Notes: generated by a model not told the origin, from the sequence alone. A stretch of 64,000 nucleotides of DNA from Tigriopus japonicus (GCA_010645155.1 JAAGOF010000055.1:2374529-2438528), one strand, 5' to 3'; positions 31,685-51,628 are shown, counted from the stretch's first letter. Numbers and translations: made by a program.

Positions 31685-33840
31685 ATGATCAATGATTCCT
31701 CAACTGGCTGTGGGGGAAATTGGAGGTTTGTGATCTGCTTAGTCGTTCTGTTTTTTCCATGTTCTTTGGTGTGATCTGCAGTGAGAGGATGATAATACCA
31801 CTCCTTCAAGCATGCTTGGCTTATATTCTCAAGGGCGGTAAAGGCCAATTCCATGACTGATTTCTCCCCCGTCCGAAGGAGTTCCTCGTCGGTGGGGTGG
31901 TCGTTGATGGGGATATTCAAGGCTGCCTTTATGGCATTGACAATCACAAAAATTACAATAAATAGGGGAGAAAGCGCAAAAAAATCTTGCTGAAAAATCG
32001 AAACGCTCCTAAATTTGGCCAAAAACATCATAAGTTGCAGCATTTGGTGCAAGTTGCATATTGCAGCATTATCCAAGTCCTAGTAATGAGCTTCTGCATA
32101 ACTAAAGATCCTTAAAGATTTGAATCATTATTTCCCATTGATTTCCCTGAAAAATCACGAATCTGAAATTCATGGAGTCTTATTTACGATCAAGTTACCG
32201 CTATGACTAGAGACAAGGACTAGCAAAATCTATGAATGCCCGACCAACAGGATGGCGTGTTGTGTCTTCCAACCATGATCTGTGCTTCCAACATGCGGTA
32301 AGCAAAAATTCATGATCAAAGGAAACCTTTTCTTATCAGAAACACATCTAAACTATTTAGCTCATTTGATAGTGCACTTTGGTCACATCAGTACAAAATC
32401 TACAAAGAAAAAGTACTCTGGTTTGTTATTGAACTTTGAAAGAATCAGCTGAATGTTCAAATGAATGCTCTTGACCAATCACCGGTATGAACCATCACCA
32501 CTATGTGTTAACCAATATCTGTCTCAGGGTATCGAGCTGTGACGACATACTACCCAGGCGCGATTTTCGGGGTTTTCTCATTTTCGCCCTAAATGTCCCA
32601 AATTCGTCCCTCAAAATTGTGCTTAGCTCTAATTTAGTGATTATTCAACAATTCTCAATTCTAGTGGATATTGTGCTTCCTAAAACTCTTGGAGAAGATA
32701 TGAATAATGGGAATATGTTATAAATCGGGCTCGGGTAATGTTACTGGTATTTTTGGCTAGAAGTTGCACTTTTATGTTAAAAAATGCACTCAATTCGACG
32801 AAAGTTGCTATTTTCGGCCTTAAAATGTCACCTACTGACATAAAAGTGTCAATTTTGTTTAGATTTGTCTCATCTTAACAAATTTTTTGAATCGTTAGTT
32901 CGTGTTTTTTACCTTTTCCGTCCTAAAGCACAAAGTTTTGCTTGACACAAATTATTCTAAAATTTAAAAAACTATTAATTTTTTGAAAAGGCCGTGTGAA
33001 AGTGCGCTGAAACCATATAATTCGAATATTTTCTCGTAGGATTTCAGTGATCAAGGCAAAACATGCCGAAAATCAAAAAAAGTTCCTAAATTGGAGTAAA
33101 TTGGCTAACAGTTGCAATTTTTGGTTCAAGTAGCATTTTGCAATTTTTTTCAAACTTTACCTCTTATAAATGTGTCTAATAACGTCAAAATGTCAGTTGT
33201 GATATGTTGATGTGGTCCAATATGAAGAGCTAGTAATACGATATAATATGAATAATAAAATCGAAGAAACCAAAAATATAAAAAAAACTCGCCCGATAAT
33301 GTCGGGCGGGTTTTTCTCCGATGCAACCCTGCATACGACATAATACATCCCTAATTTATCTGTCGGTCAGTTATGTCATCTAAAGACGCTAATGTCATCT
33401 ATCTCCCCCTGAGCGATTCTTGGCCAGCTCATTCTGAGTTTCCAAATCTTACTATTTTGGCTCCCATTGCCTTAGACAACGGACCAGACACTAAATTACT
33501 TCTTGAGTTTTTGACCTGCATGCTTTATTTTATACCCTTTGCCTTATTCATTTGTTGCCTTAGGTTCGAGATTTAAAATTTCTTGCTTCAACTTTAGAAC
33601 AAGAGAAACCAAACAATGCAAACCTTTTAATTGAAGTTCCTAAATAGGTCAGAAATAGGCACATGACTTACATGATGAATGTGTCATCCTCCTCAGATAC
33701 TGACTAAAAATTTGATTTTTGGGTTGGTTGTTACCCTGTTAAAAAATTTCAAGGATCCGTCCACATTCGCCTTGATATAGTCCAAACTAGTCCTGGGCCC
33801 GTTTTCTCAAATCGTACTTGGTATTATTATCTCAAATGGT
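31685..33840. other. Intergenic repeat-rich DNA
   Basis: No gene. 32,524-33,332 begins CAGGGTATCGAG and ends with GTCGGGCGGG...GCAACCCTG. It shares motif order with 6,236-6,500, so it is probably one longer copy of that repeat. The rest is AT-rich and featureless. Confidence 0.35.
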
Positions 33841-33846
33841 ACCAAG

Positions 33847-34295
33847 AAGCACTGAATTGCTGTAGTGGGAGGCCAACGGTGCGAAGTATGATTTCCAAAG
33901 GATTGATTCAATTGCGTCCAGTTGCAAACCAGATCTTGCTTGCATTCATCAGACTGCGTATTTCAATTTTCAGCTCAATCCAATTACGGAGTAAAAAGTT
34001 ATGCCTTCTCAAACTTATGTACTGAAGAGAGCATAGAATGAATGAATTCGCCCTTTTGTGATAAAACAATTACCAGTAAAGGGCTAGTTCATTCATTCTC
34101 GGTAAGATTTGCACTGAACTTTGAGTGAGCGAAACTTTTGACTCTGAAATTCAATTAAGCTGAAAATTGAAATGCAAATCTAAGTCAACCAACGCAAGGT
34201 CTCACTTGCAGAAGAACGTGATTGCTTTTTACCTACAAGAAATCATGATTCTTTTCGTTTGCCTCCCAGTCCAGTGAAATTCAGTGGTTCTTGTG
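33847..34295. mobile_element. Fold-back element, second copy
   Basis: Ends CAAGAAGCACTGAATTGC and inverted TTCAGTGGTTCTTG, with the same central palindrome (GAATGAATGAATTCGCCCTT and GGGCTAGTTCATTCATTC) as the element at 30,194, in opposite orientation. More diverged than the first copy. Confidence 0.72.
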
Positions 34296-34522
34296 GGTAC
34301 TTACAGATTTCAAGTACGAAGTTACTACATAGAAGTAGGAATTCAGTACAAAGTACGAGTTCAGAAAGAGGCCCTGATCCGGAATCTGCTTCGACTGAAT
34401 TTCAAAAACTGAGTGCATGTACCTTAAAACATCAACTTTCTTTTCTTTTAAAATAAATCCAAAGAAAACCTACGTGGAAAAATACACTTGAATCAATCGT
34501 AGGGGCTCTGTCTCCTTCGAGA
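34296..34522. other. Short intergenic spacer
   Basis: Nothing recognised. Confidence 0.3.
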
Positions 34523-34776
34523 CCCGCTCCGAGGACATTGCAAGACACTGGGTCGGTACATCTGTCAAATGATAACGCAGGTGTCCTAAGGCCAGGTCAG
34601 TGAGGACGGAAACCTCGCGTGGAGCAAAAGGGCAAATGCTGGCTTGACCTCTCTCCTTTCAGTTCGAGGCGAGGAGCAGAAATGTCGGCTTTTCGATACT
34701 CTTTATTTCGGAGTTTGAAGAAAGAGGTGCCAGAAAAATTATCACAGAGATAACTGGCTTGTGGCGGCCAAGCGTT
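34523..34776 (+). pseudogene. 28S rRNA fragment (domain V), degenerate
   Basis: Contains GTACATCTGTCAAATGATAA, CGCAGGTGTCCTAAGGC, GAGGACGGAAACCTCGCGTG, GAGCAAAAGGGCAAATGCTGG and GATAACTGGCTTGTGGCGGC in the order of the peptidyl-transferase region of eukaryotic 28S rRNA. The block around GCCAGAAAAATTATCACAGA carries changes at positions that are invariant in working ribosomes, where it reads GTTACCACAGG. The part between is shortened. Homology stops abruptly after CCAAGCG at 34,776. It is an isolated rDNA pseudogene. Confidence 0.88.
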
Positions 34777-35997
34777 GTACTTTTAGAAATTATTCCAATG
34801 GATTCTATAGGATCCAGTCCAAATCCTACAACGTTGATTTCGGGTTGAACACGATTCGATCCGGCAGTCTAAAATCGAAAAATCGTGGCCCGACTCACAA
34901 GTCACACTCACTAAAATGACCACACGATTTGGAAAATTAGAGCTATGAAAAATTGGACCAAAGGCTTAAGAAAAATTCAACCCAATCCCCAAATTACTCG
35001 AACGATTGATTGAGGGCCGATATGAATCGCGGTAACTCGGTAGACTGGGAAAAATGAGGCTCTGCCACACGTTATCGAAAACCGCTTTCAACGCACGTGG
35101 GATCACGCACGATATGTGGGATCACATTAACATAGATCTTAAACCATTGGTAAACCGTTCATCAGTCCCTATTTGTCTTCTTTTCTGAAAATTTTTCTGA
35201 GTGCTCCGCCTCAAATATCCGCGCTTTGCTCGTCCTATATTTATTCCGGATACGCTATGCTGTCGCTGTCGCTATTTCAGGGCTGTGTTGATCAGCTTGC
35301 CCAAAGAGCGGTTGTCGCTCCCATATTTGGCAAATATCTTTAAAACTATGAAACATAATAGCAGTGCCCAGACAAAATCAAGAAATGACAAATACATGGA
35401 AAGAAAGATTTTGAAGGATAAATGATTAAAAAAATGGTACCAAGTGGCAACAGAATATTTTTCTTCCTCAAGATAGAATTTTATGGCAGTTCTTCGAGCG
35501 ATTTTTAGCTGTGGGGGACTTACAAATACCCGGCAACGCTTAACCCGCTATCCGCTGGCTCCGTTGGCTCCCCCTCCTCTTTTCTCGTTCTTGTCGTGCC
35601 TGTCTTTCAACTCATAGATAACTTATAGAAAAGGATGCGAAGACAGCTGTTTGTTGTTGTTTTTGAGAGTCCAAAACGATCTGAGGGAAGTGTTATGTAC
35701 ACTAGACCTCGTTTTGTGCGAGAAAAAGGTGGACAACTTTGCTTCCTCAGCTGGTACACAACACTACACCCTAAAATGGTGGAAATTTCGAACTTTTCAA
35801 AATTTTGCCAGCGTGGCCAAATCCTGAACAAACTTAACATACCGTACGTTCTTTGTTCTTGACGCGAGCGAGCGTCGTTACTTCTGAGCACGCAGTCGCC
35901 CTGAGATTTTGAAGCTAGCGCAGCTGGGCCAAGTGGTGTCAATTTCTCTCCCTGACGGAATGGCGACATCTAGTTATTATATGTATGTACTCAATAT
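34777..35997. other. Intergenic DNA
   Basis: No gene. About 35,630-35,700 is the second copy of the dispersed repeat at 560-670. Confidence 0.35.
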
Positions 35998-36347
35998 TAA
36001 AGAATCTCATGGGAAAGAAGCGAAAACTTAACACCAGCGACAAGTGGCATTAACGTGAAGCTTCAAAAAAGCCCAACAAATCGAGAAGCTCGAGAGAAAA
36101 AAATGCAGGAAATGGAGCCTTTCAATCTAAAAATATTAACACAACAACTTGAGCACTGCTTATTATCCAATATGACAACTGAATAGATTGGTATTGGCAT
36201 AATTTTCTTAAACTGATAGCAAAATCGAATTTCTTTGCAATTTGGACTTCCTGAGTTGATGGTGGCGACAACAACGGCAAACAATGGAAGCTTCAAAAAA
36301 CCCAACAACTTGGCCTAGTTTTCGCTTCTTTCCCATGAGCTTCTTTA
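35998..36347. mobile_element. hAT-type MITE with perfect 8-bp target duplication
   Basis: Starts TAAAGAATCTCATGGGAAAG and ends with inverted CTTTCCCATGAGCTTCTTTA. CTCAATAT flanks both ends (35,990-35,997 and 36,348-36,355). Terminal repeats run about 31 bp; further inside, GAAGCTTCAAAAAACCCAAC is also mirrored. 350 bp, non-coding. Confidence 0.85.
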
Positions 36348-38040
36348 CTCAATATTAGTGATGTATTTGGAGTTGGGAGTGCTGCCATTTTTTCACTCAA
36401 AGGGCAGGTTGTTAAACACCAGTAGTTAAACTTGTCCATTTCGAGTTGGCAGTGCTGCCATAGTATATGGCAGATAAGGTCTATTGTCGGTTGAAAAGTT
36501 GGTAATGGTGACGATGTGAGGTCCGGTTCAAAAAGCGAACCAGTGTTTCCAGAACTATTCGAACTAGTCATGCCAAAAAATAGCAAGAAAAAGGCCAAAT
36601 TCGGTTTGATAGAAACAAATTGTGTATGCCATGACTGGCACTTGAGGAAACAAATTTGGAACCCAAAAGTATTGATTTAAAGCAATTTAAACGTTCAAGA
36701 TTTTCTTCAAATAAGGAATGTGAGATCAAAACTACTCATTAATTCTGGAATCTGGACATTGAGAATCTGGTAATCAAGAATTTTTGTTAGGTCAATAGAT
36801 TAAGATGTTTTTGTTACTGTTTTGAAAGTAGAACGTGTCATAAATGAGAAGGAGTGTTATCCATGGCACTTGCCATTTTACAATTTGAAACTATTGTTTG
36901 GAAATATCTGGCAACGCTGCTTTGTTGTTCTTTCTTCCGGACCTCGCACCGTCACCATTACCGAAAAGTTTAGTTGTGGTCAGCTTTTTGTCACAGCACT
37001 GCCCACTCAAAATCCATTTTTATAACTATCAATGGCACTCGAAATCGAACTAGTTCGAGTGTTGCCAAATTGGTCCCTGCTTAGGTCTTTTCAAAAAGTT
37101 CAATACAACCTACCCTTTTTAGGAGCGATAAAATTCCGAGTCAAAACTGGCAGTACTCCTGGTTCGAAATACAGCAGAGCCGCACCGTTTTTAGGGTCGT
37201 TTTGGGCTACACGTCAGCTGTAGGTGGCGTCCTGTGGTGAGAGGTTCCGGTTCAGCTGGTCGTCTTGTTCTTGTTCTTTTTCTTCTTTCCAGTGCTTCCA
37301 TATCTTTCGCTTTTGCGCAAATCTTAATGTGGGATTTTTTGGGTTCAGTTTGCGCGCTTTTGGGGTGGTTTTGCGCCTTGCGCTTTTATGCCATTTATGC
37401 CAAACATCTTGCACTTTCCGGGACCAAGGAAAAAACAAAAAAAATGTAAGTTTGACTTTTAAAGTCAAAAAAATCATGGGAAGAGGTTAATTAGCATCAA
37501 CTTTTACCAACCAATCTGCATTTTTTGAGTCTAAATAAACATACACAAATAAATACAAATTCTAAGGACCATAAAAATCATGTGATTGAGAATTTTTGCA
37601 TCATTACGTTCATGAAAGTATTCTATATTTATTATTATATTGTATAATATATTATATTGTATGTTGTATTATTATATACTTGGGGAAACAAAAAAGGGCG
37701 GCAGGCTGTGTTGCCAATAACTAAGCATTCTGGATTGATCGAAGTAGATTGTCCCTCCTCTCATCATTGAGTCTGAATACTTGACTTGACTTTTGCAAAG
37801 CAGGCAAATGATTTGGTTTAATCTTGTAAGTGCTCTTTTTCTTTGAACACTTCACTCTGCCTTAAATGAGTACCTCGTTAGGAGAACATCTCCAGTGTGT
37901 GACTTTCTTAGTGAAGAAAGTTACTGCTCTATTTCTTTGTCTCTTTTTAACATTAACTTATCCTTAAGGAGAACAAAACACTGCTGAAAATGGTTGCATA
38001 CAAATGTTTTCACTTAAACACATTTTTTCTGCATTGTTCG
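36348..38040. other. Intergenic repeat-rich DNA
   Basis: No gene. 36,380-37,090 contains inverted blocks around GGTAATGGTGACGATGTGAG (36,502) and its complement (36,944), plus GTTGGCAGTGCTGCC and CGAACTAGTTCGAG, suggesting another degenerate inverted-repeat element. 37,625-37,680 is an AT-rich simple region. Confidence 0.4.
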
Positions 38041-38042
38041 TA

Positions 38043-38260
38043 GTGCTAGGGTGGGAGGGTTGAGCCTCGCCCGGCCAGCGAAGCTAGCCATCACATCGTC
38101 CAAATCATTTCCAATAGGCAATTTCAAGTCCGGTATCAGAATGGTTCTCCGTCTGTGGGTGTGGATTAACGTCTAAAAGTTTCCATGAGAAAGGTCGGGG
38201 AGGAGAATCGAACCTGGAACCTCTAGTACTATAGAAAACCACGACACCACATCTCCTCCC
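38043..38260 (-). mobile_element. tRNA-derived SINE, copy 3 (inverted)
   Basis: Read on the minus strand: GGAGATGTGGTGTCGTGGTT, B-box GGTTCGATTC, CCCCGACC, ACACCCACAGACGGAGAACC, CTGGCCGGGCGAGGCTCAAC. The order matches copy 1. The A-box region is slightly altered (TGGTTTTCTATAG). Confidence 0.8.
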
Positions 38261-39222
38261 TAGATGATTTTTGATCTGATTACGGATTTGCATTCCCTTT
38301 TTATCTCAGCTCTAATAATCAATTTAACCATTTCCATTGCAACTTTTAGTTGTGAGCACCTTTGAGCAATTGGACTAGTTATTAAAACGTTAGAAAGCTT
38401 GGCATTGGTATTTTGCGCTCTTTCTTGCGCGTTTTAGTGCGTGATTAAAAATCTTGCGCTTCTTCTAGCGCCGTTGAGGAATATTCTCGCGCTTTTTGAT
38501 GCTCAACATCTGGAGGTCCTGTTCATAGCCCGCTGTCTCTCGCTGTCTCTGTCTGTGATCTCTTCTCTTTTCTTTTTCCCCGCCCGGATTGACGGACGCC
38601 AAGACACGCAAGGTGCCCCTTCCCTTTTGCTCTGCCACGCCCTATCGGCTCCCCGACTCGGTAATCCCTTCCACGCAGATTCAGGACAGAAAAATTGGCG
38701 CGGCGTGCCATGGAATTTCTGCGGCATCCTTCGGCTCACACCACCTCTGAGCCCTTCCGGGATTTCTGTCTGGTTTTTGTAAGTGTCTCCTCCCCGTGAA
38801 TGAGTGTATTGGCCGTGCCCATCTCTCCCTCCCAGTAATCCCTCCCTCCCTCCCTGTCCCACTCTTCCTCCTCGCTCTTCTTAGTCTCTCTTCTCATGAC
38901 TTTTTTCTTTCGACGGAATTGACTTCGGTGAGGGAACCTCTGAACCCGCTGATATATACAGCCCGCCCATCCACCCATCTTGATCCACCCATCATCCATT
39001 GATATCTCGTTCGTCGGTTCTGGCTAACAAGAGAGAGAGAGAGAGAGCACCCTATAGAGCCCGATAAAGAAGTGAGATAGGGGTCGATTGATTCATTGAT
39101 TGATTGAGGGAGGGAGTGCGCGTGTGCTTGTGGGTGTGTCAGGGACCGGGTAAGCGATCGCCCGCCTTGACGTCCGTCCCGTCGGTCAATCGGTCGGTCA
39201 GCGTTCTCCCAGTCCCGACATC
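38261..39222 (+). promoter_or_regulatory. Probable promoter and 5' UTR region of PAK
   Basis: A shift from AT-rich to CT/GC-rich sequence precedes the PAK start. GATATATACA at about 38,950 could act as a TATA element. A (GA)n run lies at 39,030-39,048 and CCCTCC repeats at 38,840-38,860. No upstream coding exon is visible. GTTCTCCCAG at 39,203-39,212 could be a splice acceptor 10 bp before the ATG, allowing a 5' UTR intron. Confidence 0.4.
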
Positions 39223-41046
39223 ATGTTGTCGGATGAAGAGGACAAACCCCCGGCACCGCCCCTGCGCTTGACGTCCACGCGGGGCGGCGACGTGTCGGTT
39301 CAATTACCCGTGGATATGCGACCCTTGCCCAAGGAACCCGAAGAGGCGGGGGGCGTCGGCGGCGGTGGAGGCGGGGGCAAACGCAAACCTCCCAAAACCG
39401 GCAAGGTCAAGAAGCACAAGGAGGAATCGGTCAAACCCAATATTTCGTACCCGACCAAGTTCACGCATGTGGTTCACGTGGGCTTCGATCCGGACACGGG
39501 CGAATTCACGGGCATGCCCGACACTTGGACCCGTTTGCTGGCCGGATCCAATATTTCTCGCGACATGCAAAGGAAGAACCCGCAGGCCGTGATTGACGCG
39601 CTCAACTACTATGAGCACAGCGCCACCAAAGCGCAACACCACGACAAGTTCATGACCCAAACGCCGTCCACCGAGCCCTCGCCTCGACCCTCGTACTCCA
39701 TGTCCCAGAGTTCGCTCGGACCTTCACTGGGTCCGGCTCTGAGTTCGTCCTATTCAGGAGGTAGTTTGGGTCCGGCCTCGGGTCTGAGTGCCGGACACCT
39801 TCCGCCGCCTTATATCTCGCCTACCCCGCCACTGCCGCCATTGCCTCGAACCACTCGGTCTTCCACGCCTTCCGTCGGTTCTTTGGCTTCCCCGACGGAA
39901 GAACGCCCCGAGATCGAAGGGCCCGAATTCGACGATGAGCCTATGGACGACGAGGAGTTGCCGCCACCGCCCATTGCCACTCGCCCCGAGAAAACCAAGT
40001 CCATATACACGAAGCCCGTTGACGACGACGACGAAGACCATGAAAACACGGCTCTCAAGATACCCAATTTGCCCAAAGCGTCGGCTGATGGTCATGGGAC
40101 TGCGCCCCCGCCACCGAAGCACCCGCAAGAACGCCCCAAAAAGAAGAAAATGTCTGACGAAGAAATTCTGGATCGACTCAAATCCATTGTGTCGGTGGGC
40201 GATCCCAATCGAAAGTACACCAAGATGGAGAAAATCGGCCAGGGTGCGTCGGGCACGGTTTACACCGCCATTGAAACGGCTACGGGCACGGAAGTGGCTA
40301 TTAAACAAATGAACCTACAACAACAGCCCAAGAAGGAGCTAATCATCAACGAGATTGTCGTCATGAAAGCCAACAAACATCCGAATGTGGTCAACTTTTT
40401 GGACGCTTACTTGGTGGGTGAAGAGCTATGGGTGACCATGGAGTACTTGCCAGGAGGCTCACTCACCGATGTCGTGACCGAGACCTGTATGGACGAGGGC
40501 CAAATTGCGGCTGTCTGTCGCGAGGTGTTGCAAGCTCTGGACTTCTTGCACAAGGGCAATGTGATCCATCGCGACATCAAGTCAGACAACATCCTCTTGG
40601 GCATGGACGGTGAAGTCAAACTAACGGATTTCGGCTTTTGTGCCCAGATCTCAGCCGAGCAAACGAAGCGCACTACCATGGTAGGCACGCCTTACTGGAT
40701 GGCTCCGGAAGTGGTCACTCGGAAGCAGTATGGGCCCAAAGTCGATATTTGGTCTTTGGGCATCATGGCCATTGAGATGGTAGAAGGCGAGCCACCCTAC
40801 CTCAACGAGAATCCTCTGCGGGCTTTGTATTTGATTGCCACCAACGGCAAGCCCGACATCAAAGAGCGTGATAAGCTCTCGGCACTGTTTCAAGATTTCT
40901 TAGACAAGTGCTTGGAGACCAACGTGGATGAGCGTCCGACTGCTTGTGAACTCTTGCGTCATCCCTTCCTCCGCGTTTCACGCCCATTGATTTCATTGAA
41001 TCCGCTCATTCTGGCTGCTAAGGAAGCTGCTAAATCGAACAATTAA
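39223..41046 (+). CDS. PAK1: Group I p21-activated kinase (PAK), intronless
   Basis: Single 607-residue frame from ATG 39,223. Layout: acidic N-terminus with a proline motif (KPPAPPLR, residues 8-15) like the NCK-binding site of PAK1; a glycine run and basic patch ([14 protein letters not shown], 53-66); the CRIB/autoinhibitory region ([20 protein letters not shown] from residue 74, then the inhibitory helix to about 140); a proline- and serine-rich linker; and a kinase domain at about 334-587. Key residues: glycine loop [11 protein letters not shown]361 in VAIK, D451 in HRDIKSDN, D469 in DFG, and T485 in TTMVGTPYW, equivalent to the activating threonine of PAK1. The kinase binds GTP-loaded Cdc42 or Rac and phosphorylates cytoskeletal regulators. 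A CRIB joined to an autoinhibitory region places it in group I; which paralogue is unclear. Absence of introns is unusual for this gene and could mean a retrocopy that stayed functional; no frame damage is seen. Confidence 0.95.
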   Translation: MLSDEEDKPPAPPLRLTSTRGGDVSVQLPVDMRPLPKEPEEAGGVGGGGGGGKRKPPKTGKVKKHKEESVKPNISYPTKFTHVVHVGFDPDTGEFTGMPDTWTRLLAGSNISRDMQRKNPQAVIDALNYYEHSATKAQHHDKFMTQTPSTEPSPRPSYSMSQSSLGPSLGPALSSSYSGGSLGPASGLSAGHLPPPYISPTPPLPPLPRTTRSSTPSVGSLASPTEERPEIEGPEFDDEPMDDEELPPPPIATRPEKTKSIYTKPVDDDDEDHENTALKIPNLPKASADGHGTAPPPPKHPQERPKKKKMSDEEILDRLKSIVSVGDPNRKYTKMEKIGQGASGTVYTAIETATGTEVAIKQMNLQQQPKKELIINEIVVMKANKHPNVVNFLDAYLVGEELWVTMEYLPGGSLTDVVTETCMDEGQIAAVCREVLQALDFLHKGNVIHRDIKSDNILLGMDGEVKLTDFGFCAQISAEQTKRTTMVGTPYWMAPEVVTRKQYGPKVDIWSLGIMAIEMVEGEPPYLNENPLRALYLIATNGKPDIKERDKLSALFQDFLDKCLETNVDERPTACELLRHPFLRVSRPLISLNPLILAAKEAAKSNN

Positions 41047-41563
41047 GACTCAATAATAGTTTGAACCCTCGTGATTGATTGGATATGGTCTATTCGTTTG
41101 GTGATCATCATCTATCCATGAATGCATAGAAACAAATCTGTACAATGTGTGCCAAGACCGCCTGAAGAGGTCCAGGTCGTCCTAAGTCATTGAAATTGAT
41201 TGGTGCCGCGAGATTGATTGCAAAGCCGCCCCAGCTCCGACATCTTCTCAACCATGTCTCGCCATTGTTCTCGTTGGCTGCTCGTTTTGTCAACGGCTTA
41301 ATTCTTCGCCTTGACGAAGCTAGTCCTTGTTAATTGATCTACCACAGCTGCTACTATTATCATCATCCCTTCTCTAATTTTTATGGCTATTATTATTACT
41401 ATTATCATTATTATTATTATTATTATTACTTCTATTAACATTAACCCAGCCTATTCATAATCATAACTACCTGAAATAATAACAATATCGTTCGTATCAA
41501 TCGCAAGTCAGATCTACTCATTTCTCGTCGAATTTTCATCGCCAACTCGGAGACCGTGTCTAG
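41047..41563 (+). other. PAK 3' region and PSMG2 upstream region
   Basis: Contains an (ATT)n microsatellite at about 41,387-41,430. No AATAAA was found for PAK. The missing first exon of PSMG2 should be here or overlap it; I could not place it. Confidence 0.4.
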
Positions 41564-42563
41564 AATTGCTTCCAACCAGATCTCTCCACATATTCGTTCC
41601 AGCCAACCATCTCAATCGGCAACGTGGGCCAATTAGCCGTCGACCTTTTACTGGCCTCTTCCACGGACACGACAAAATATGGGGATCTCACTCATCCGGC
41701 CCTCATCCCATTGGTTGGCAGTGAGGAACAAGATGGACAAACTTGGACTGCTTGTCAAGGTAGAGCCGCAAACGGTTGAGATGATTTGGGGCTCCGATTC
41801 TAATTTTTCTCCACTAGTTTCTGTAAATGAGAAAAGTAAAATAGCTATCGTGCAATTACGATCGGACATCTCGAAAGGCCGAGAGCGCGAATTCGTGGAC
41901 GATTTTATCGGTTGGTTCAAGAGCTCCGAGTTTGGTTCGTTGGTGATCTTGAGTAGTTTGGATGCGGTTGAGCGTTGCGAATCTCAATTGAGCGGCTCCC
42001 AATTCCGATACCTTACTTCGAATCCCAAGGGATCTCTGACGGAGCAACTCGGGTAAAGGGACACTTAAACGTTGTTTTGGTTTATCTTAAGATGAAAGTA
42101 GTTTACTGAATGAATTGAATCTTTCATTAGGCTTAAAACCGATTGGATCACTTTGGAGAAACGTCCAGGAGAGGATCTGCCTCGTCTTCATGGGTCAGGA
42201 CTAGCCAAGCCACTTCTTCAAACCTTGTAAAGTTACCTCCAAAAGTATGTTACTTTCTGAAAAAATAGTAGATACCTATTTATTTGGTCTAGGATCCAAG
42301 ATGACGGAGTGGACGCGGTGTTCCTCTACGTGTTTTGCACTGAAGGTGACAATCTTAACATTGCCACATATTTGACAAACATTTTCAACCAATGGAAAGG
42401 ATTGGTTAGTAGAACTTACTGCTCAAAAACCGCCCAAGAGGTACCTCTACCGATGTTTTACTCTTAGATTCCTTGCGAGGAGACAACCCAAAAACCGAAG
42501 TTCAAATTTCCTTCGACTTGGCAACATCTCTACGGAAATCCAGTTCAGTCGGGCTTGTTTTAG
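41564..42563 (+). CDS. PSMG2: Proteasome assembly chaperone 2 (first exon not found)
   Basis: Five exons were read with consistent phases: 41564-41759, 41818-42052, 42131-42226, 42293-42404, 42468-42563, giving 244 residues (human about 264). The start of the visible part, FQPDLSTYSFQPTISIGNVG followed by QLAVDLLL, follows the family's PDL...SVGNVGQLAxDL. Later blocks are VQLRSDISKGREREF, SSLDAVER, FRYL, FCTEGDNL and a tail with WQHLYG...GLF. PSMG2 pairs with PSMG1 to assemble the alpha ring of the 20S proteasome in cytosol and nucleus. The frame is closed by TAG at 41,561 just before the first visible codon; that TAG fits a splice acceptor, so a short ATG exon lies upstream. The introns are tiny (58, 78, 66 and 63 bp). 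AATAAA at 42,612 follows the stop by 49 bp. The gene ends 103 bp from the muskelin stop, convergently. Confidence 0.85.
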
Positions 42564-42611
42564 CCCTCATTTTTCGAATTGTCGCCAATTTTGAGAGTGA
42601 CATTAAGACCT

Positions 42612-42617
42612 AATAAA
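42612..42617 (+). terminator. PSMG2: Poly(A) signal of PSMG2
   Basis: AATAAA 49 bp past the PSMG2 stop codon, before the convergent muskelin stop at 42,667. Confidence 0.6.
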
Positions 42618-42666
42618 CGATGATCGTCGGTTTGTTAAGGGTGTCCTCGAATTTATACTCGTATTG

Positions 42667-50455
<7,789 letters not shown>

Positions 50456-50815
50456 CTGAAGATGCAAAAACAATGGTATCATAAACAGATAAAGGGTTGG
50501 AATTACTGGAAGTTGTTTTTCTCTAGCTGAAAAGAAAAGACGGCAACCGTTTGTAGCGCAGAGGTTAAGCCCTCCTTCGTTAATATAATGCCACTCAAAG
50601 TGGATACAGAGATAAAGCAATACGCGATTTTGGAATAAGTATTGATTAAAGAACACTCTTTCGTCGCTGGCCAAGAATTTTCTTAGTTCCCGCTGTGACT
50701 GAAATCAGCTAGCTTCGCACTACGAGTTATAGAAAATATTATGCCGTGCATGAAAAGGCAAAGAAAAGCCAGACCGACTTCATTTATTCTTTTGTCTTTT
50801 TCCCAATCTGTGAAC

Positions 50816-51628
50816 NNNNNNNNNNNNNNNNNNNNNNNNNNNNNNNNNNNNNNNNNNNNNNNNNNNNNNNNNNNNNNNNNNNNNNNNNNNNNNNNNNNNN
50901 NNNNNNNNNNNNNNNNNNNNNNNNNNNNNNNNNNNNNNNNNNNNNNNNNNNNNNNNNNNNNNNNNNNNNNNNNNNNNNNNNNNNNNNNNNNNNNNNNNNN
51001 NNNNNNNNNNNNNNNNNNNNNNNNNNNNNNNNNNNNNNNNNNNNNNNNNNNNNNNNNNNNNNNNNNNNNNNNNNNNNNNNNNNNNNNNNNNNNNNNNNNN
51101 NNNNNNNNNNNNNNNNNNNNNNNNNNNNNNNNNNNNNNNNNNNNNNNNNNNNNNNNNNNNNNNNNNNNNNNNNNNNNNNNNNNNNNNNNNNNNNNNNNNN
51201 NNNNNNNNNNNNNNNNNNNNNNNNNNNNNNNNNNNNNNNNNNNNNNNNNNNNNNNNNNNNNNNNNNNNNNNNNNNNNNNNNNNNNNNNNNNNNNNNNNNN
51301 NNNNNNNNNNNNNNNNNNNNNNNNNNNNNNNNNNNNNNNNNNNNNNNNNNNNNNNNNNNNNNNNNNNNNNNNNNNNNNNNNNNNNNNNNNNNNNNNNNNN
51401 NNNNNNNNNNNNNNNNNNNNNNNNNNNNNNNNNNNNNNNNNNNNNNNNNNNNNNNNNNNNNNNNNNNNNNNNNNNNNNNNNNNNNNNNNNNNNNNNNNNN
51501 NNNNNNNNNNNNNNNNNNNNNNNNNNNNNNNNNNNNNNNNNNNNNNNNNNNNNNNNNNNNNNNNNNNNNNNNNNNNNNNNNNNNNNNNNNNNNNNNNNNN
51601 NNNNNNNNNNNNNNNNNNNNNNNNNNNN
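50816..51628. other. Assembly gap (813 N)
   Basis: Run of N. Open frames reported across it are meaningless. The muskelin initiator exon may be hidden here. Confidence 0.99.

Noticed and set aside
34523..34776. Functional rRNA gene
   Set aside because: Changes in the invariant GTTACCACAGG block, an internal deletion and absence of the rest of the 28S.
39304..40308. Long antisense and shifted frames inside PAK
   Set aside because: Shadows of a GC-rich coding exon; Arg/Pro-rich composition without motifs.
41387..41430. (ATT)n tract as a regulatory element
   Set aside because: It is a simple microsatellite in the PAK 3' region with no further signal.
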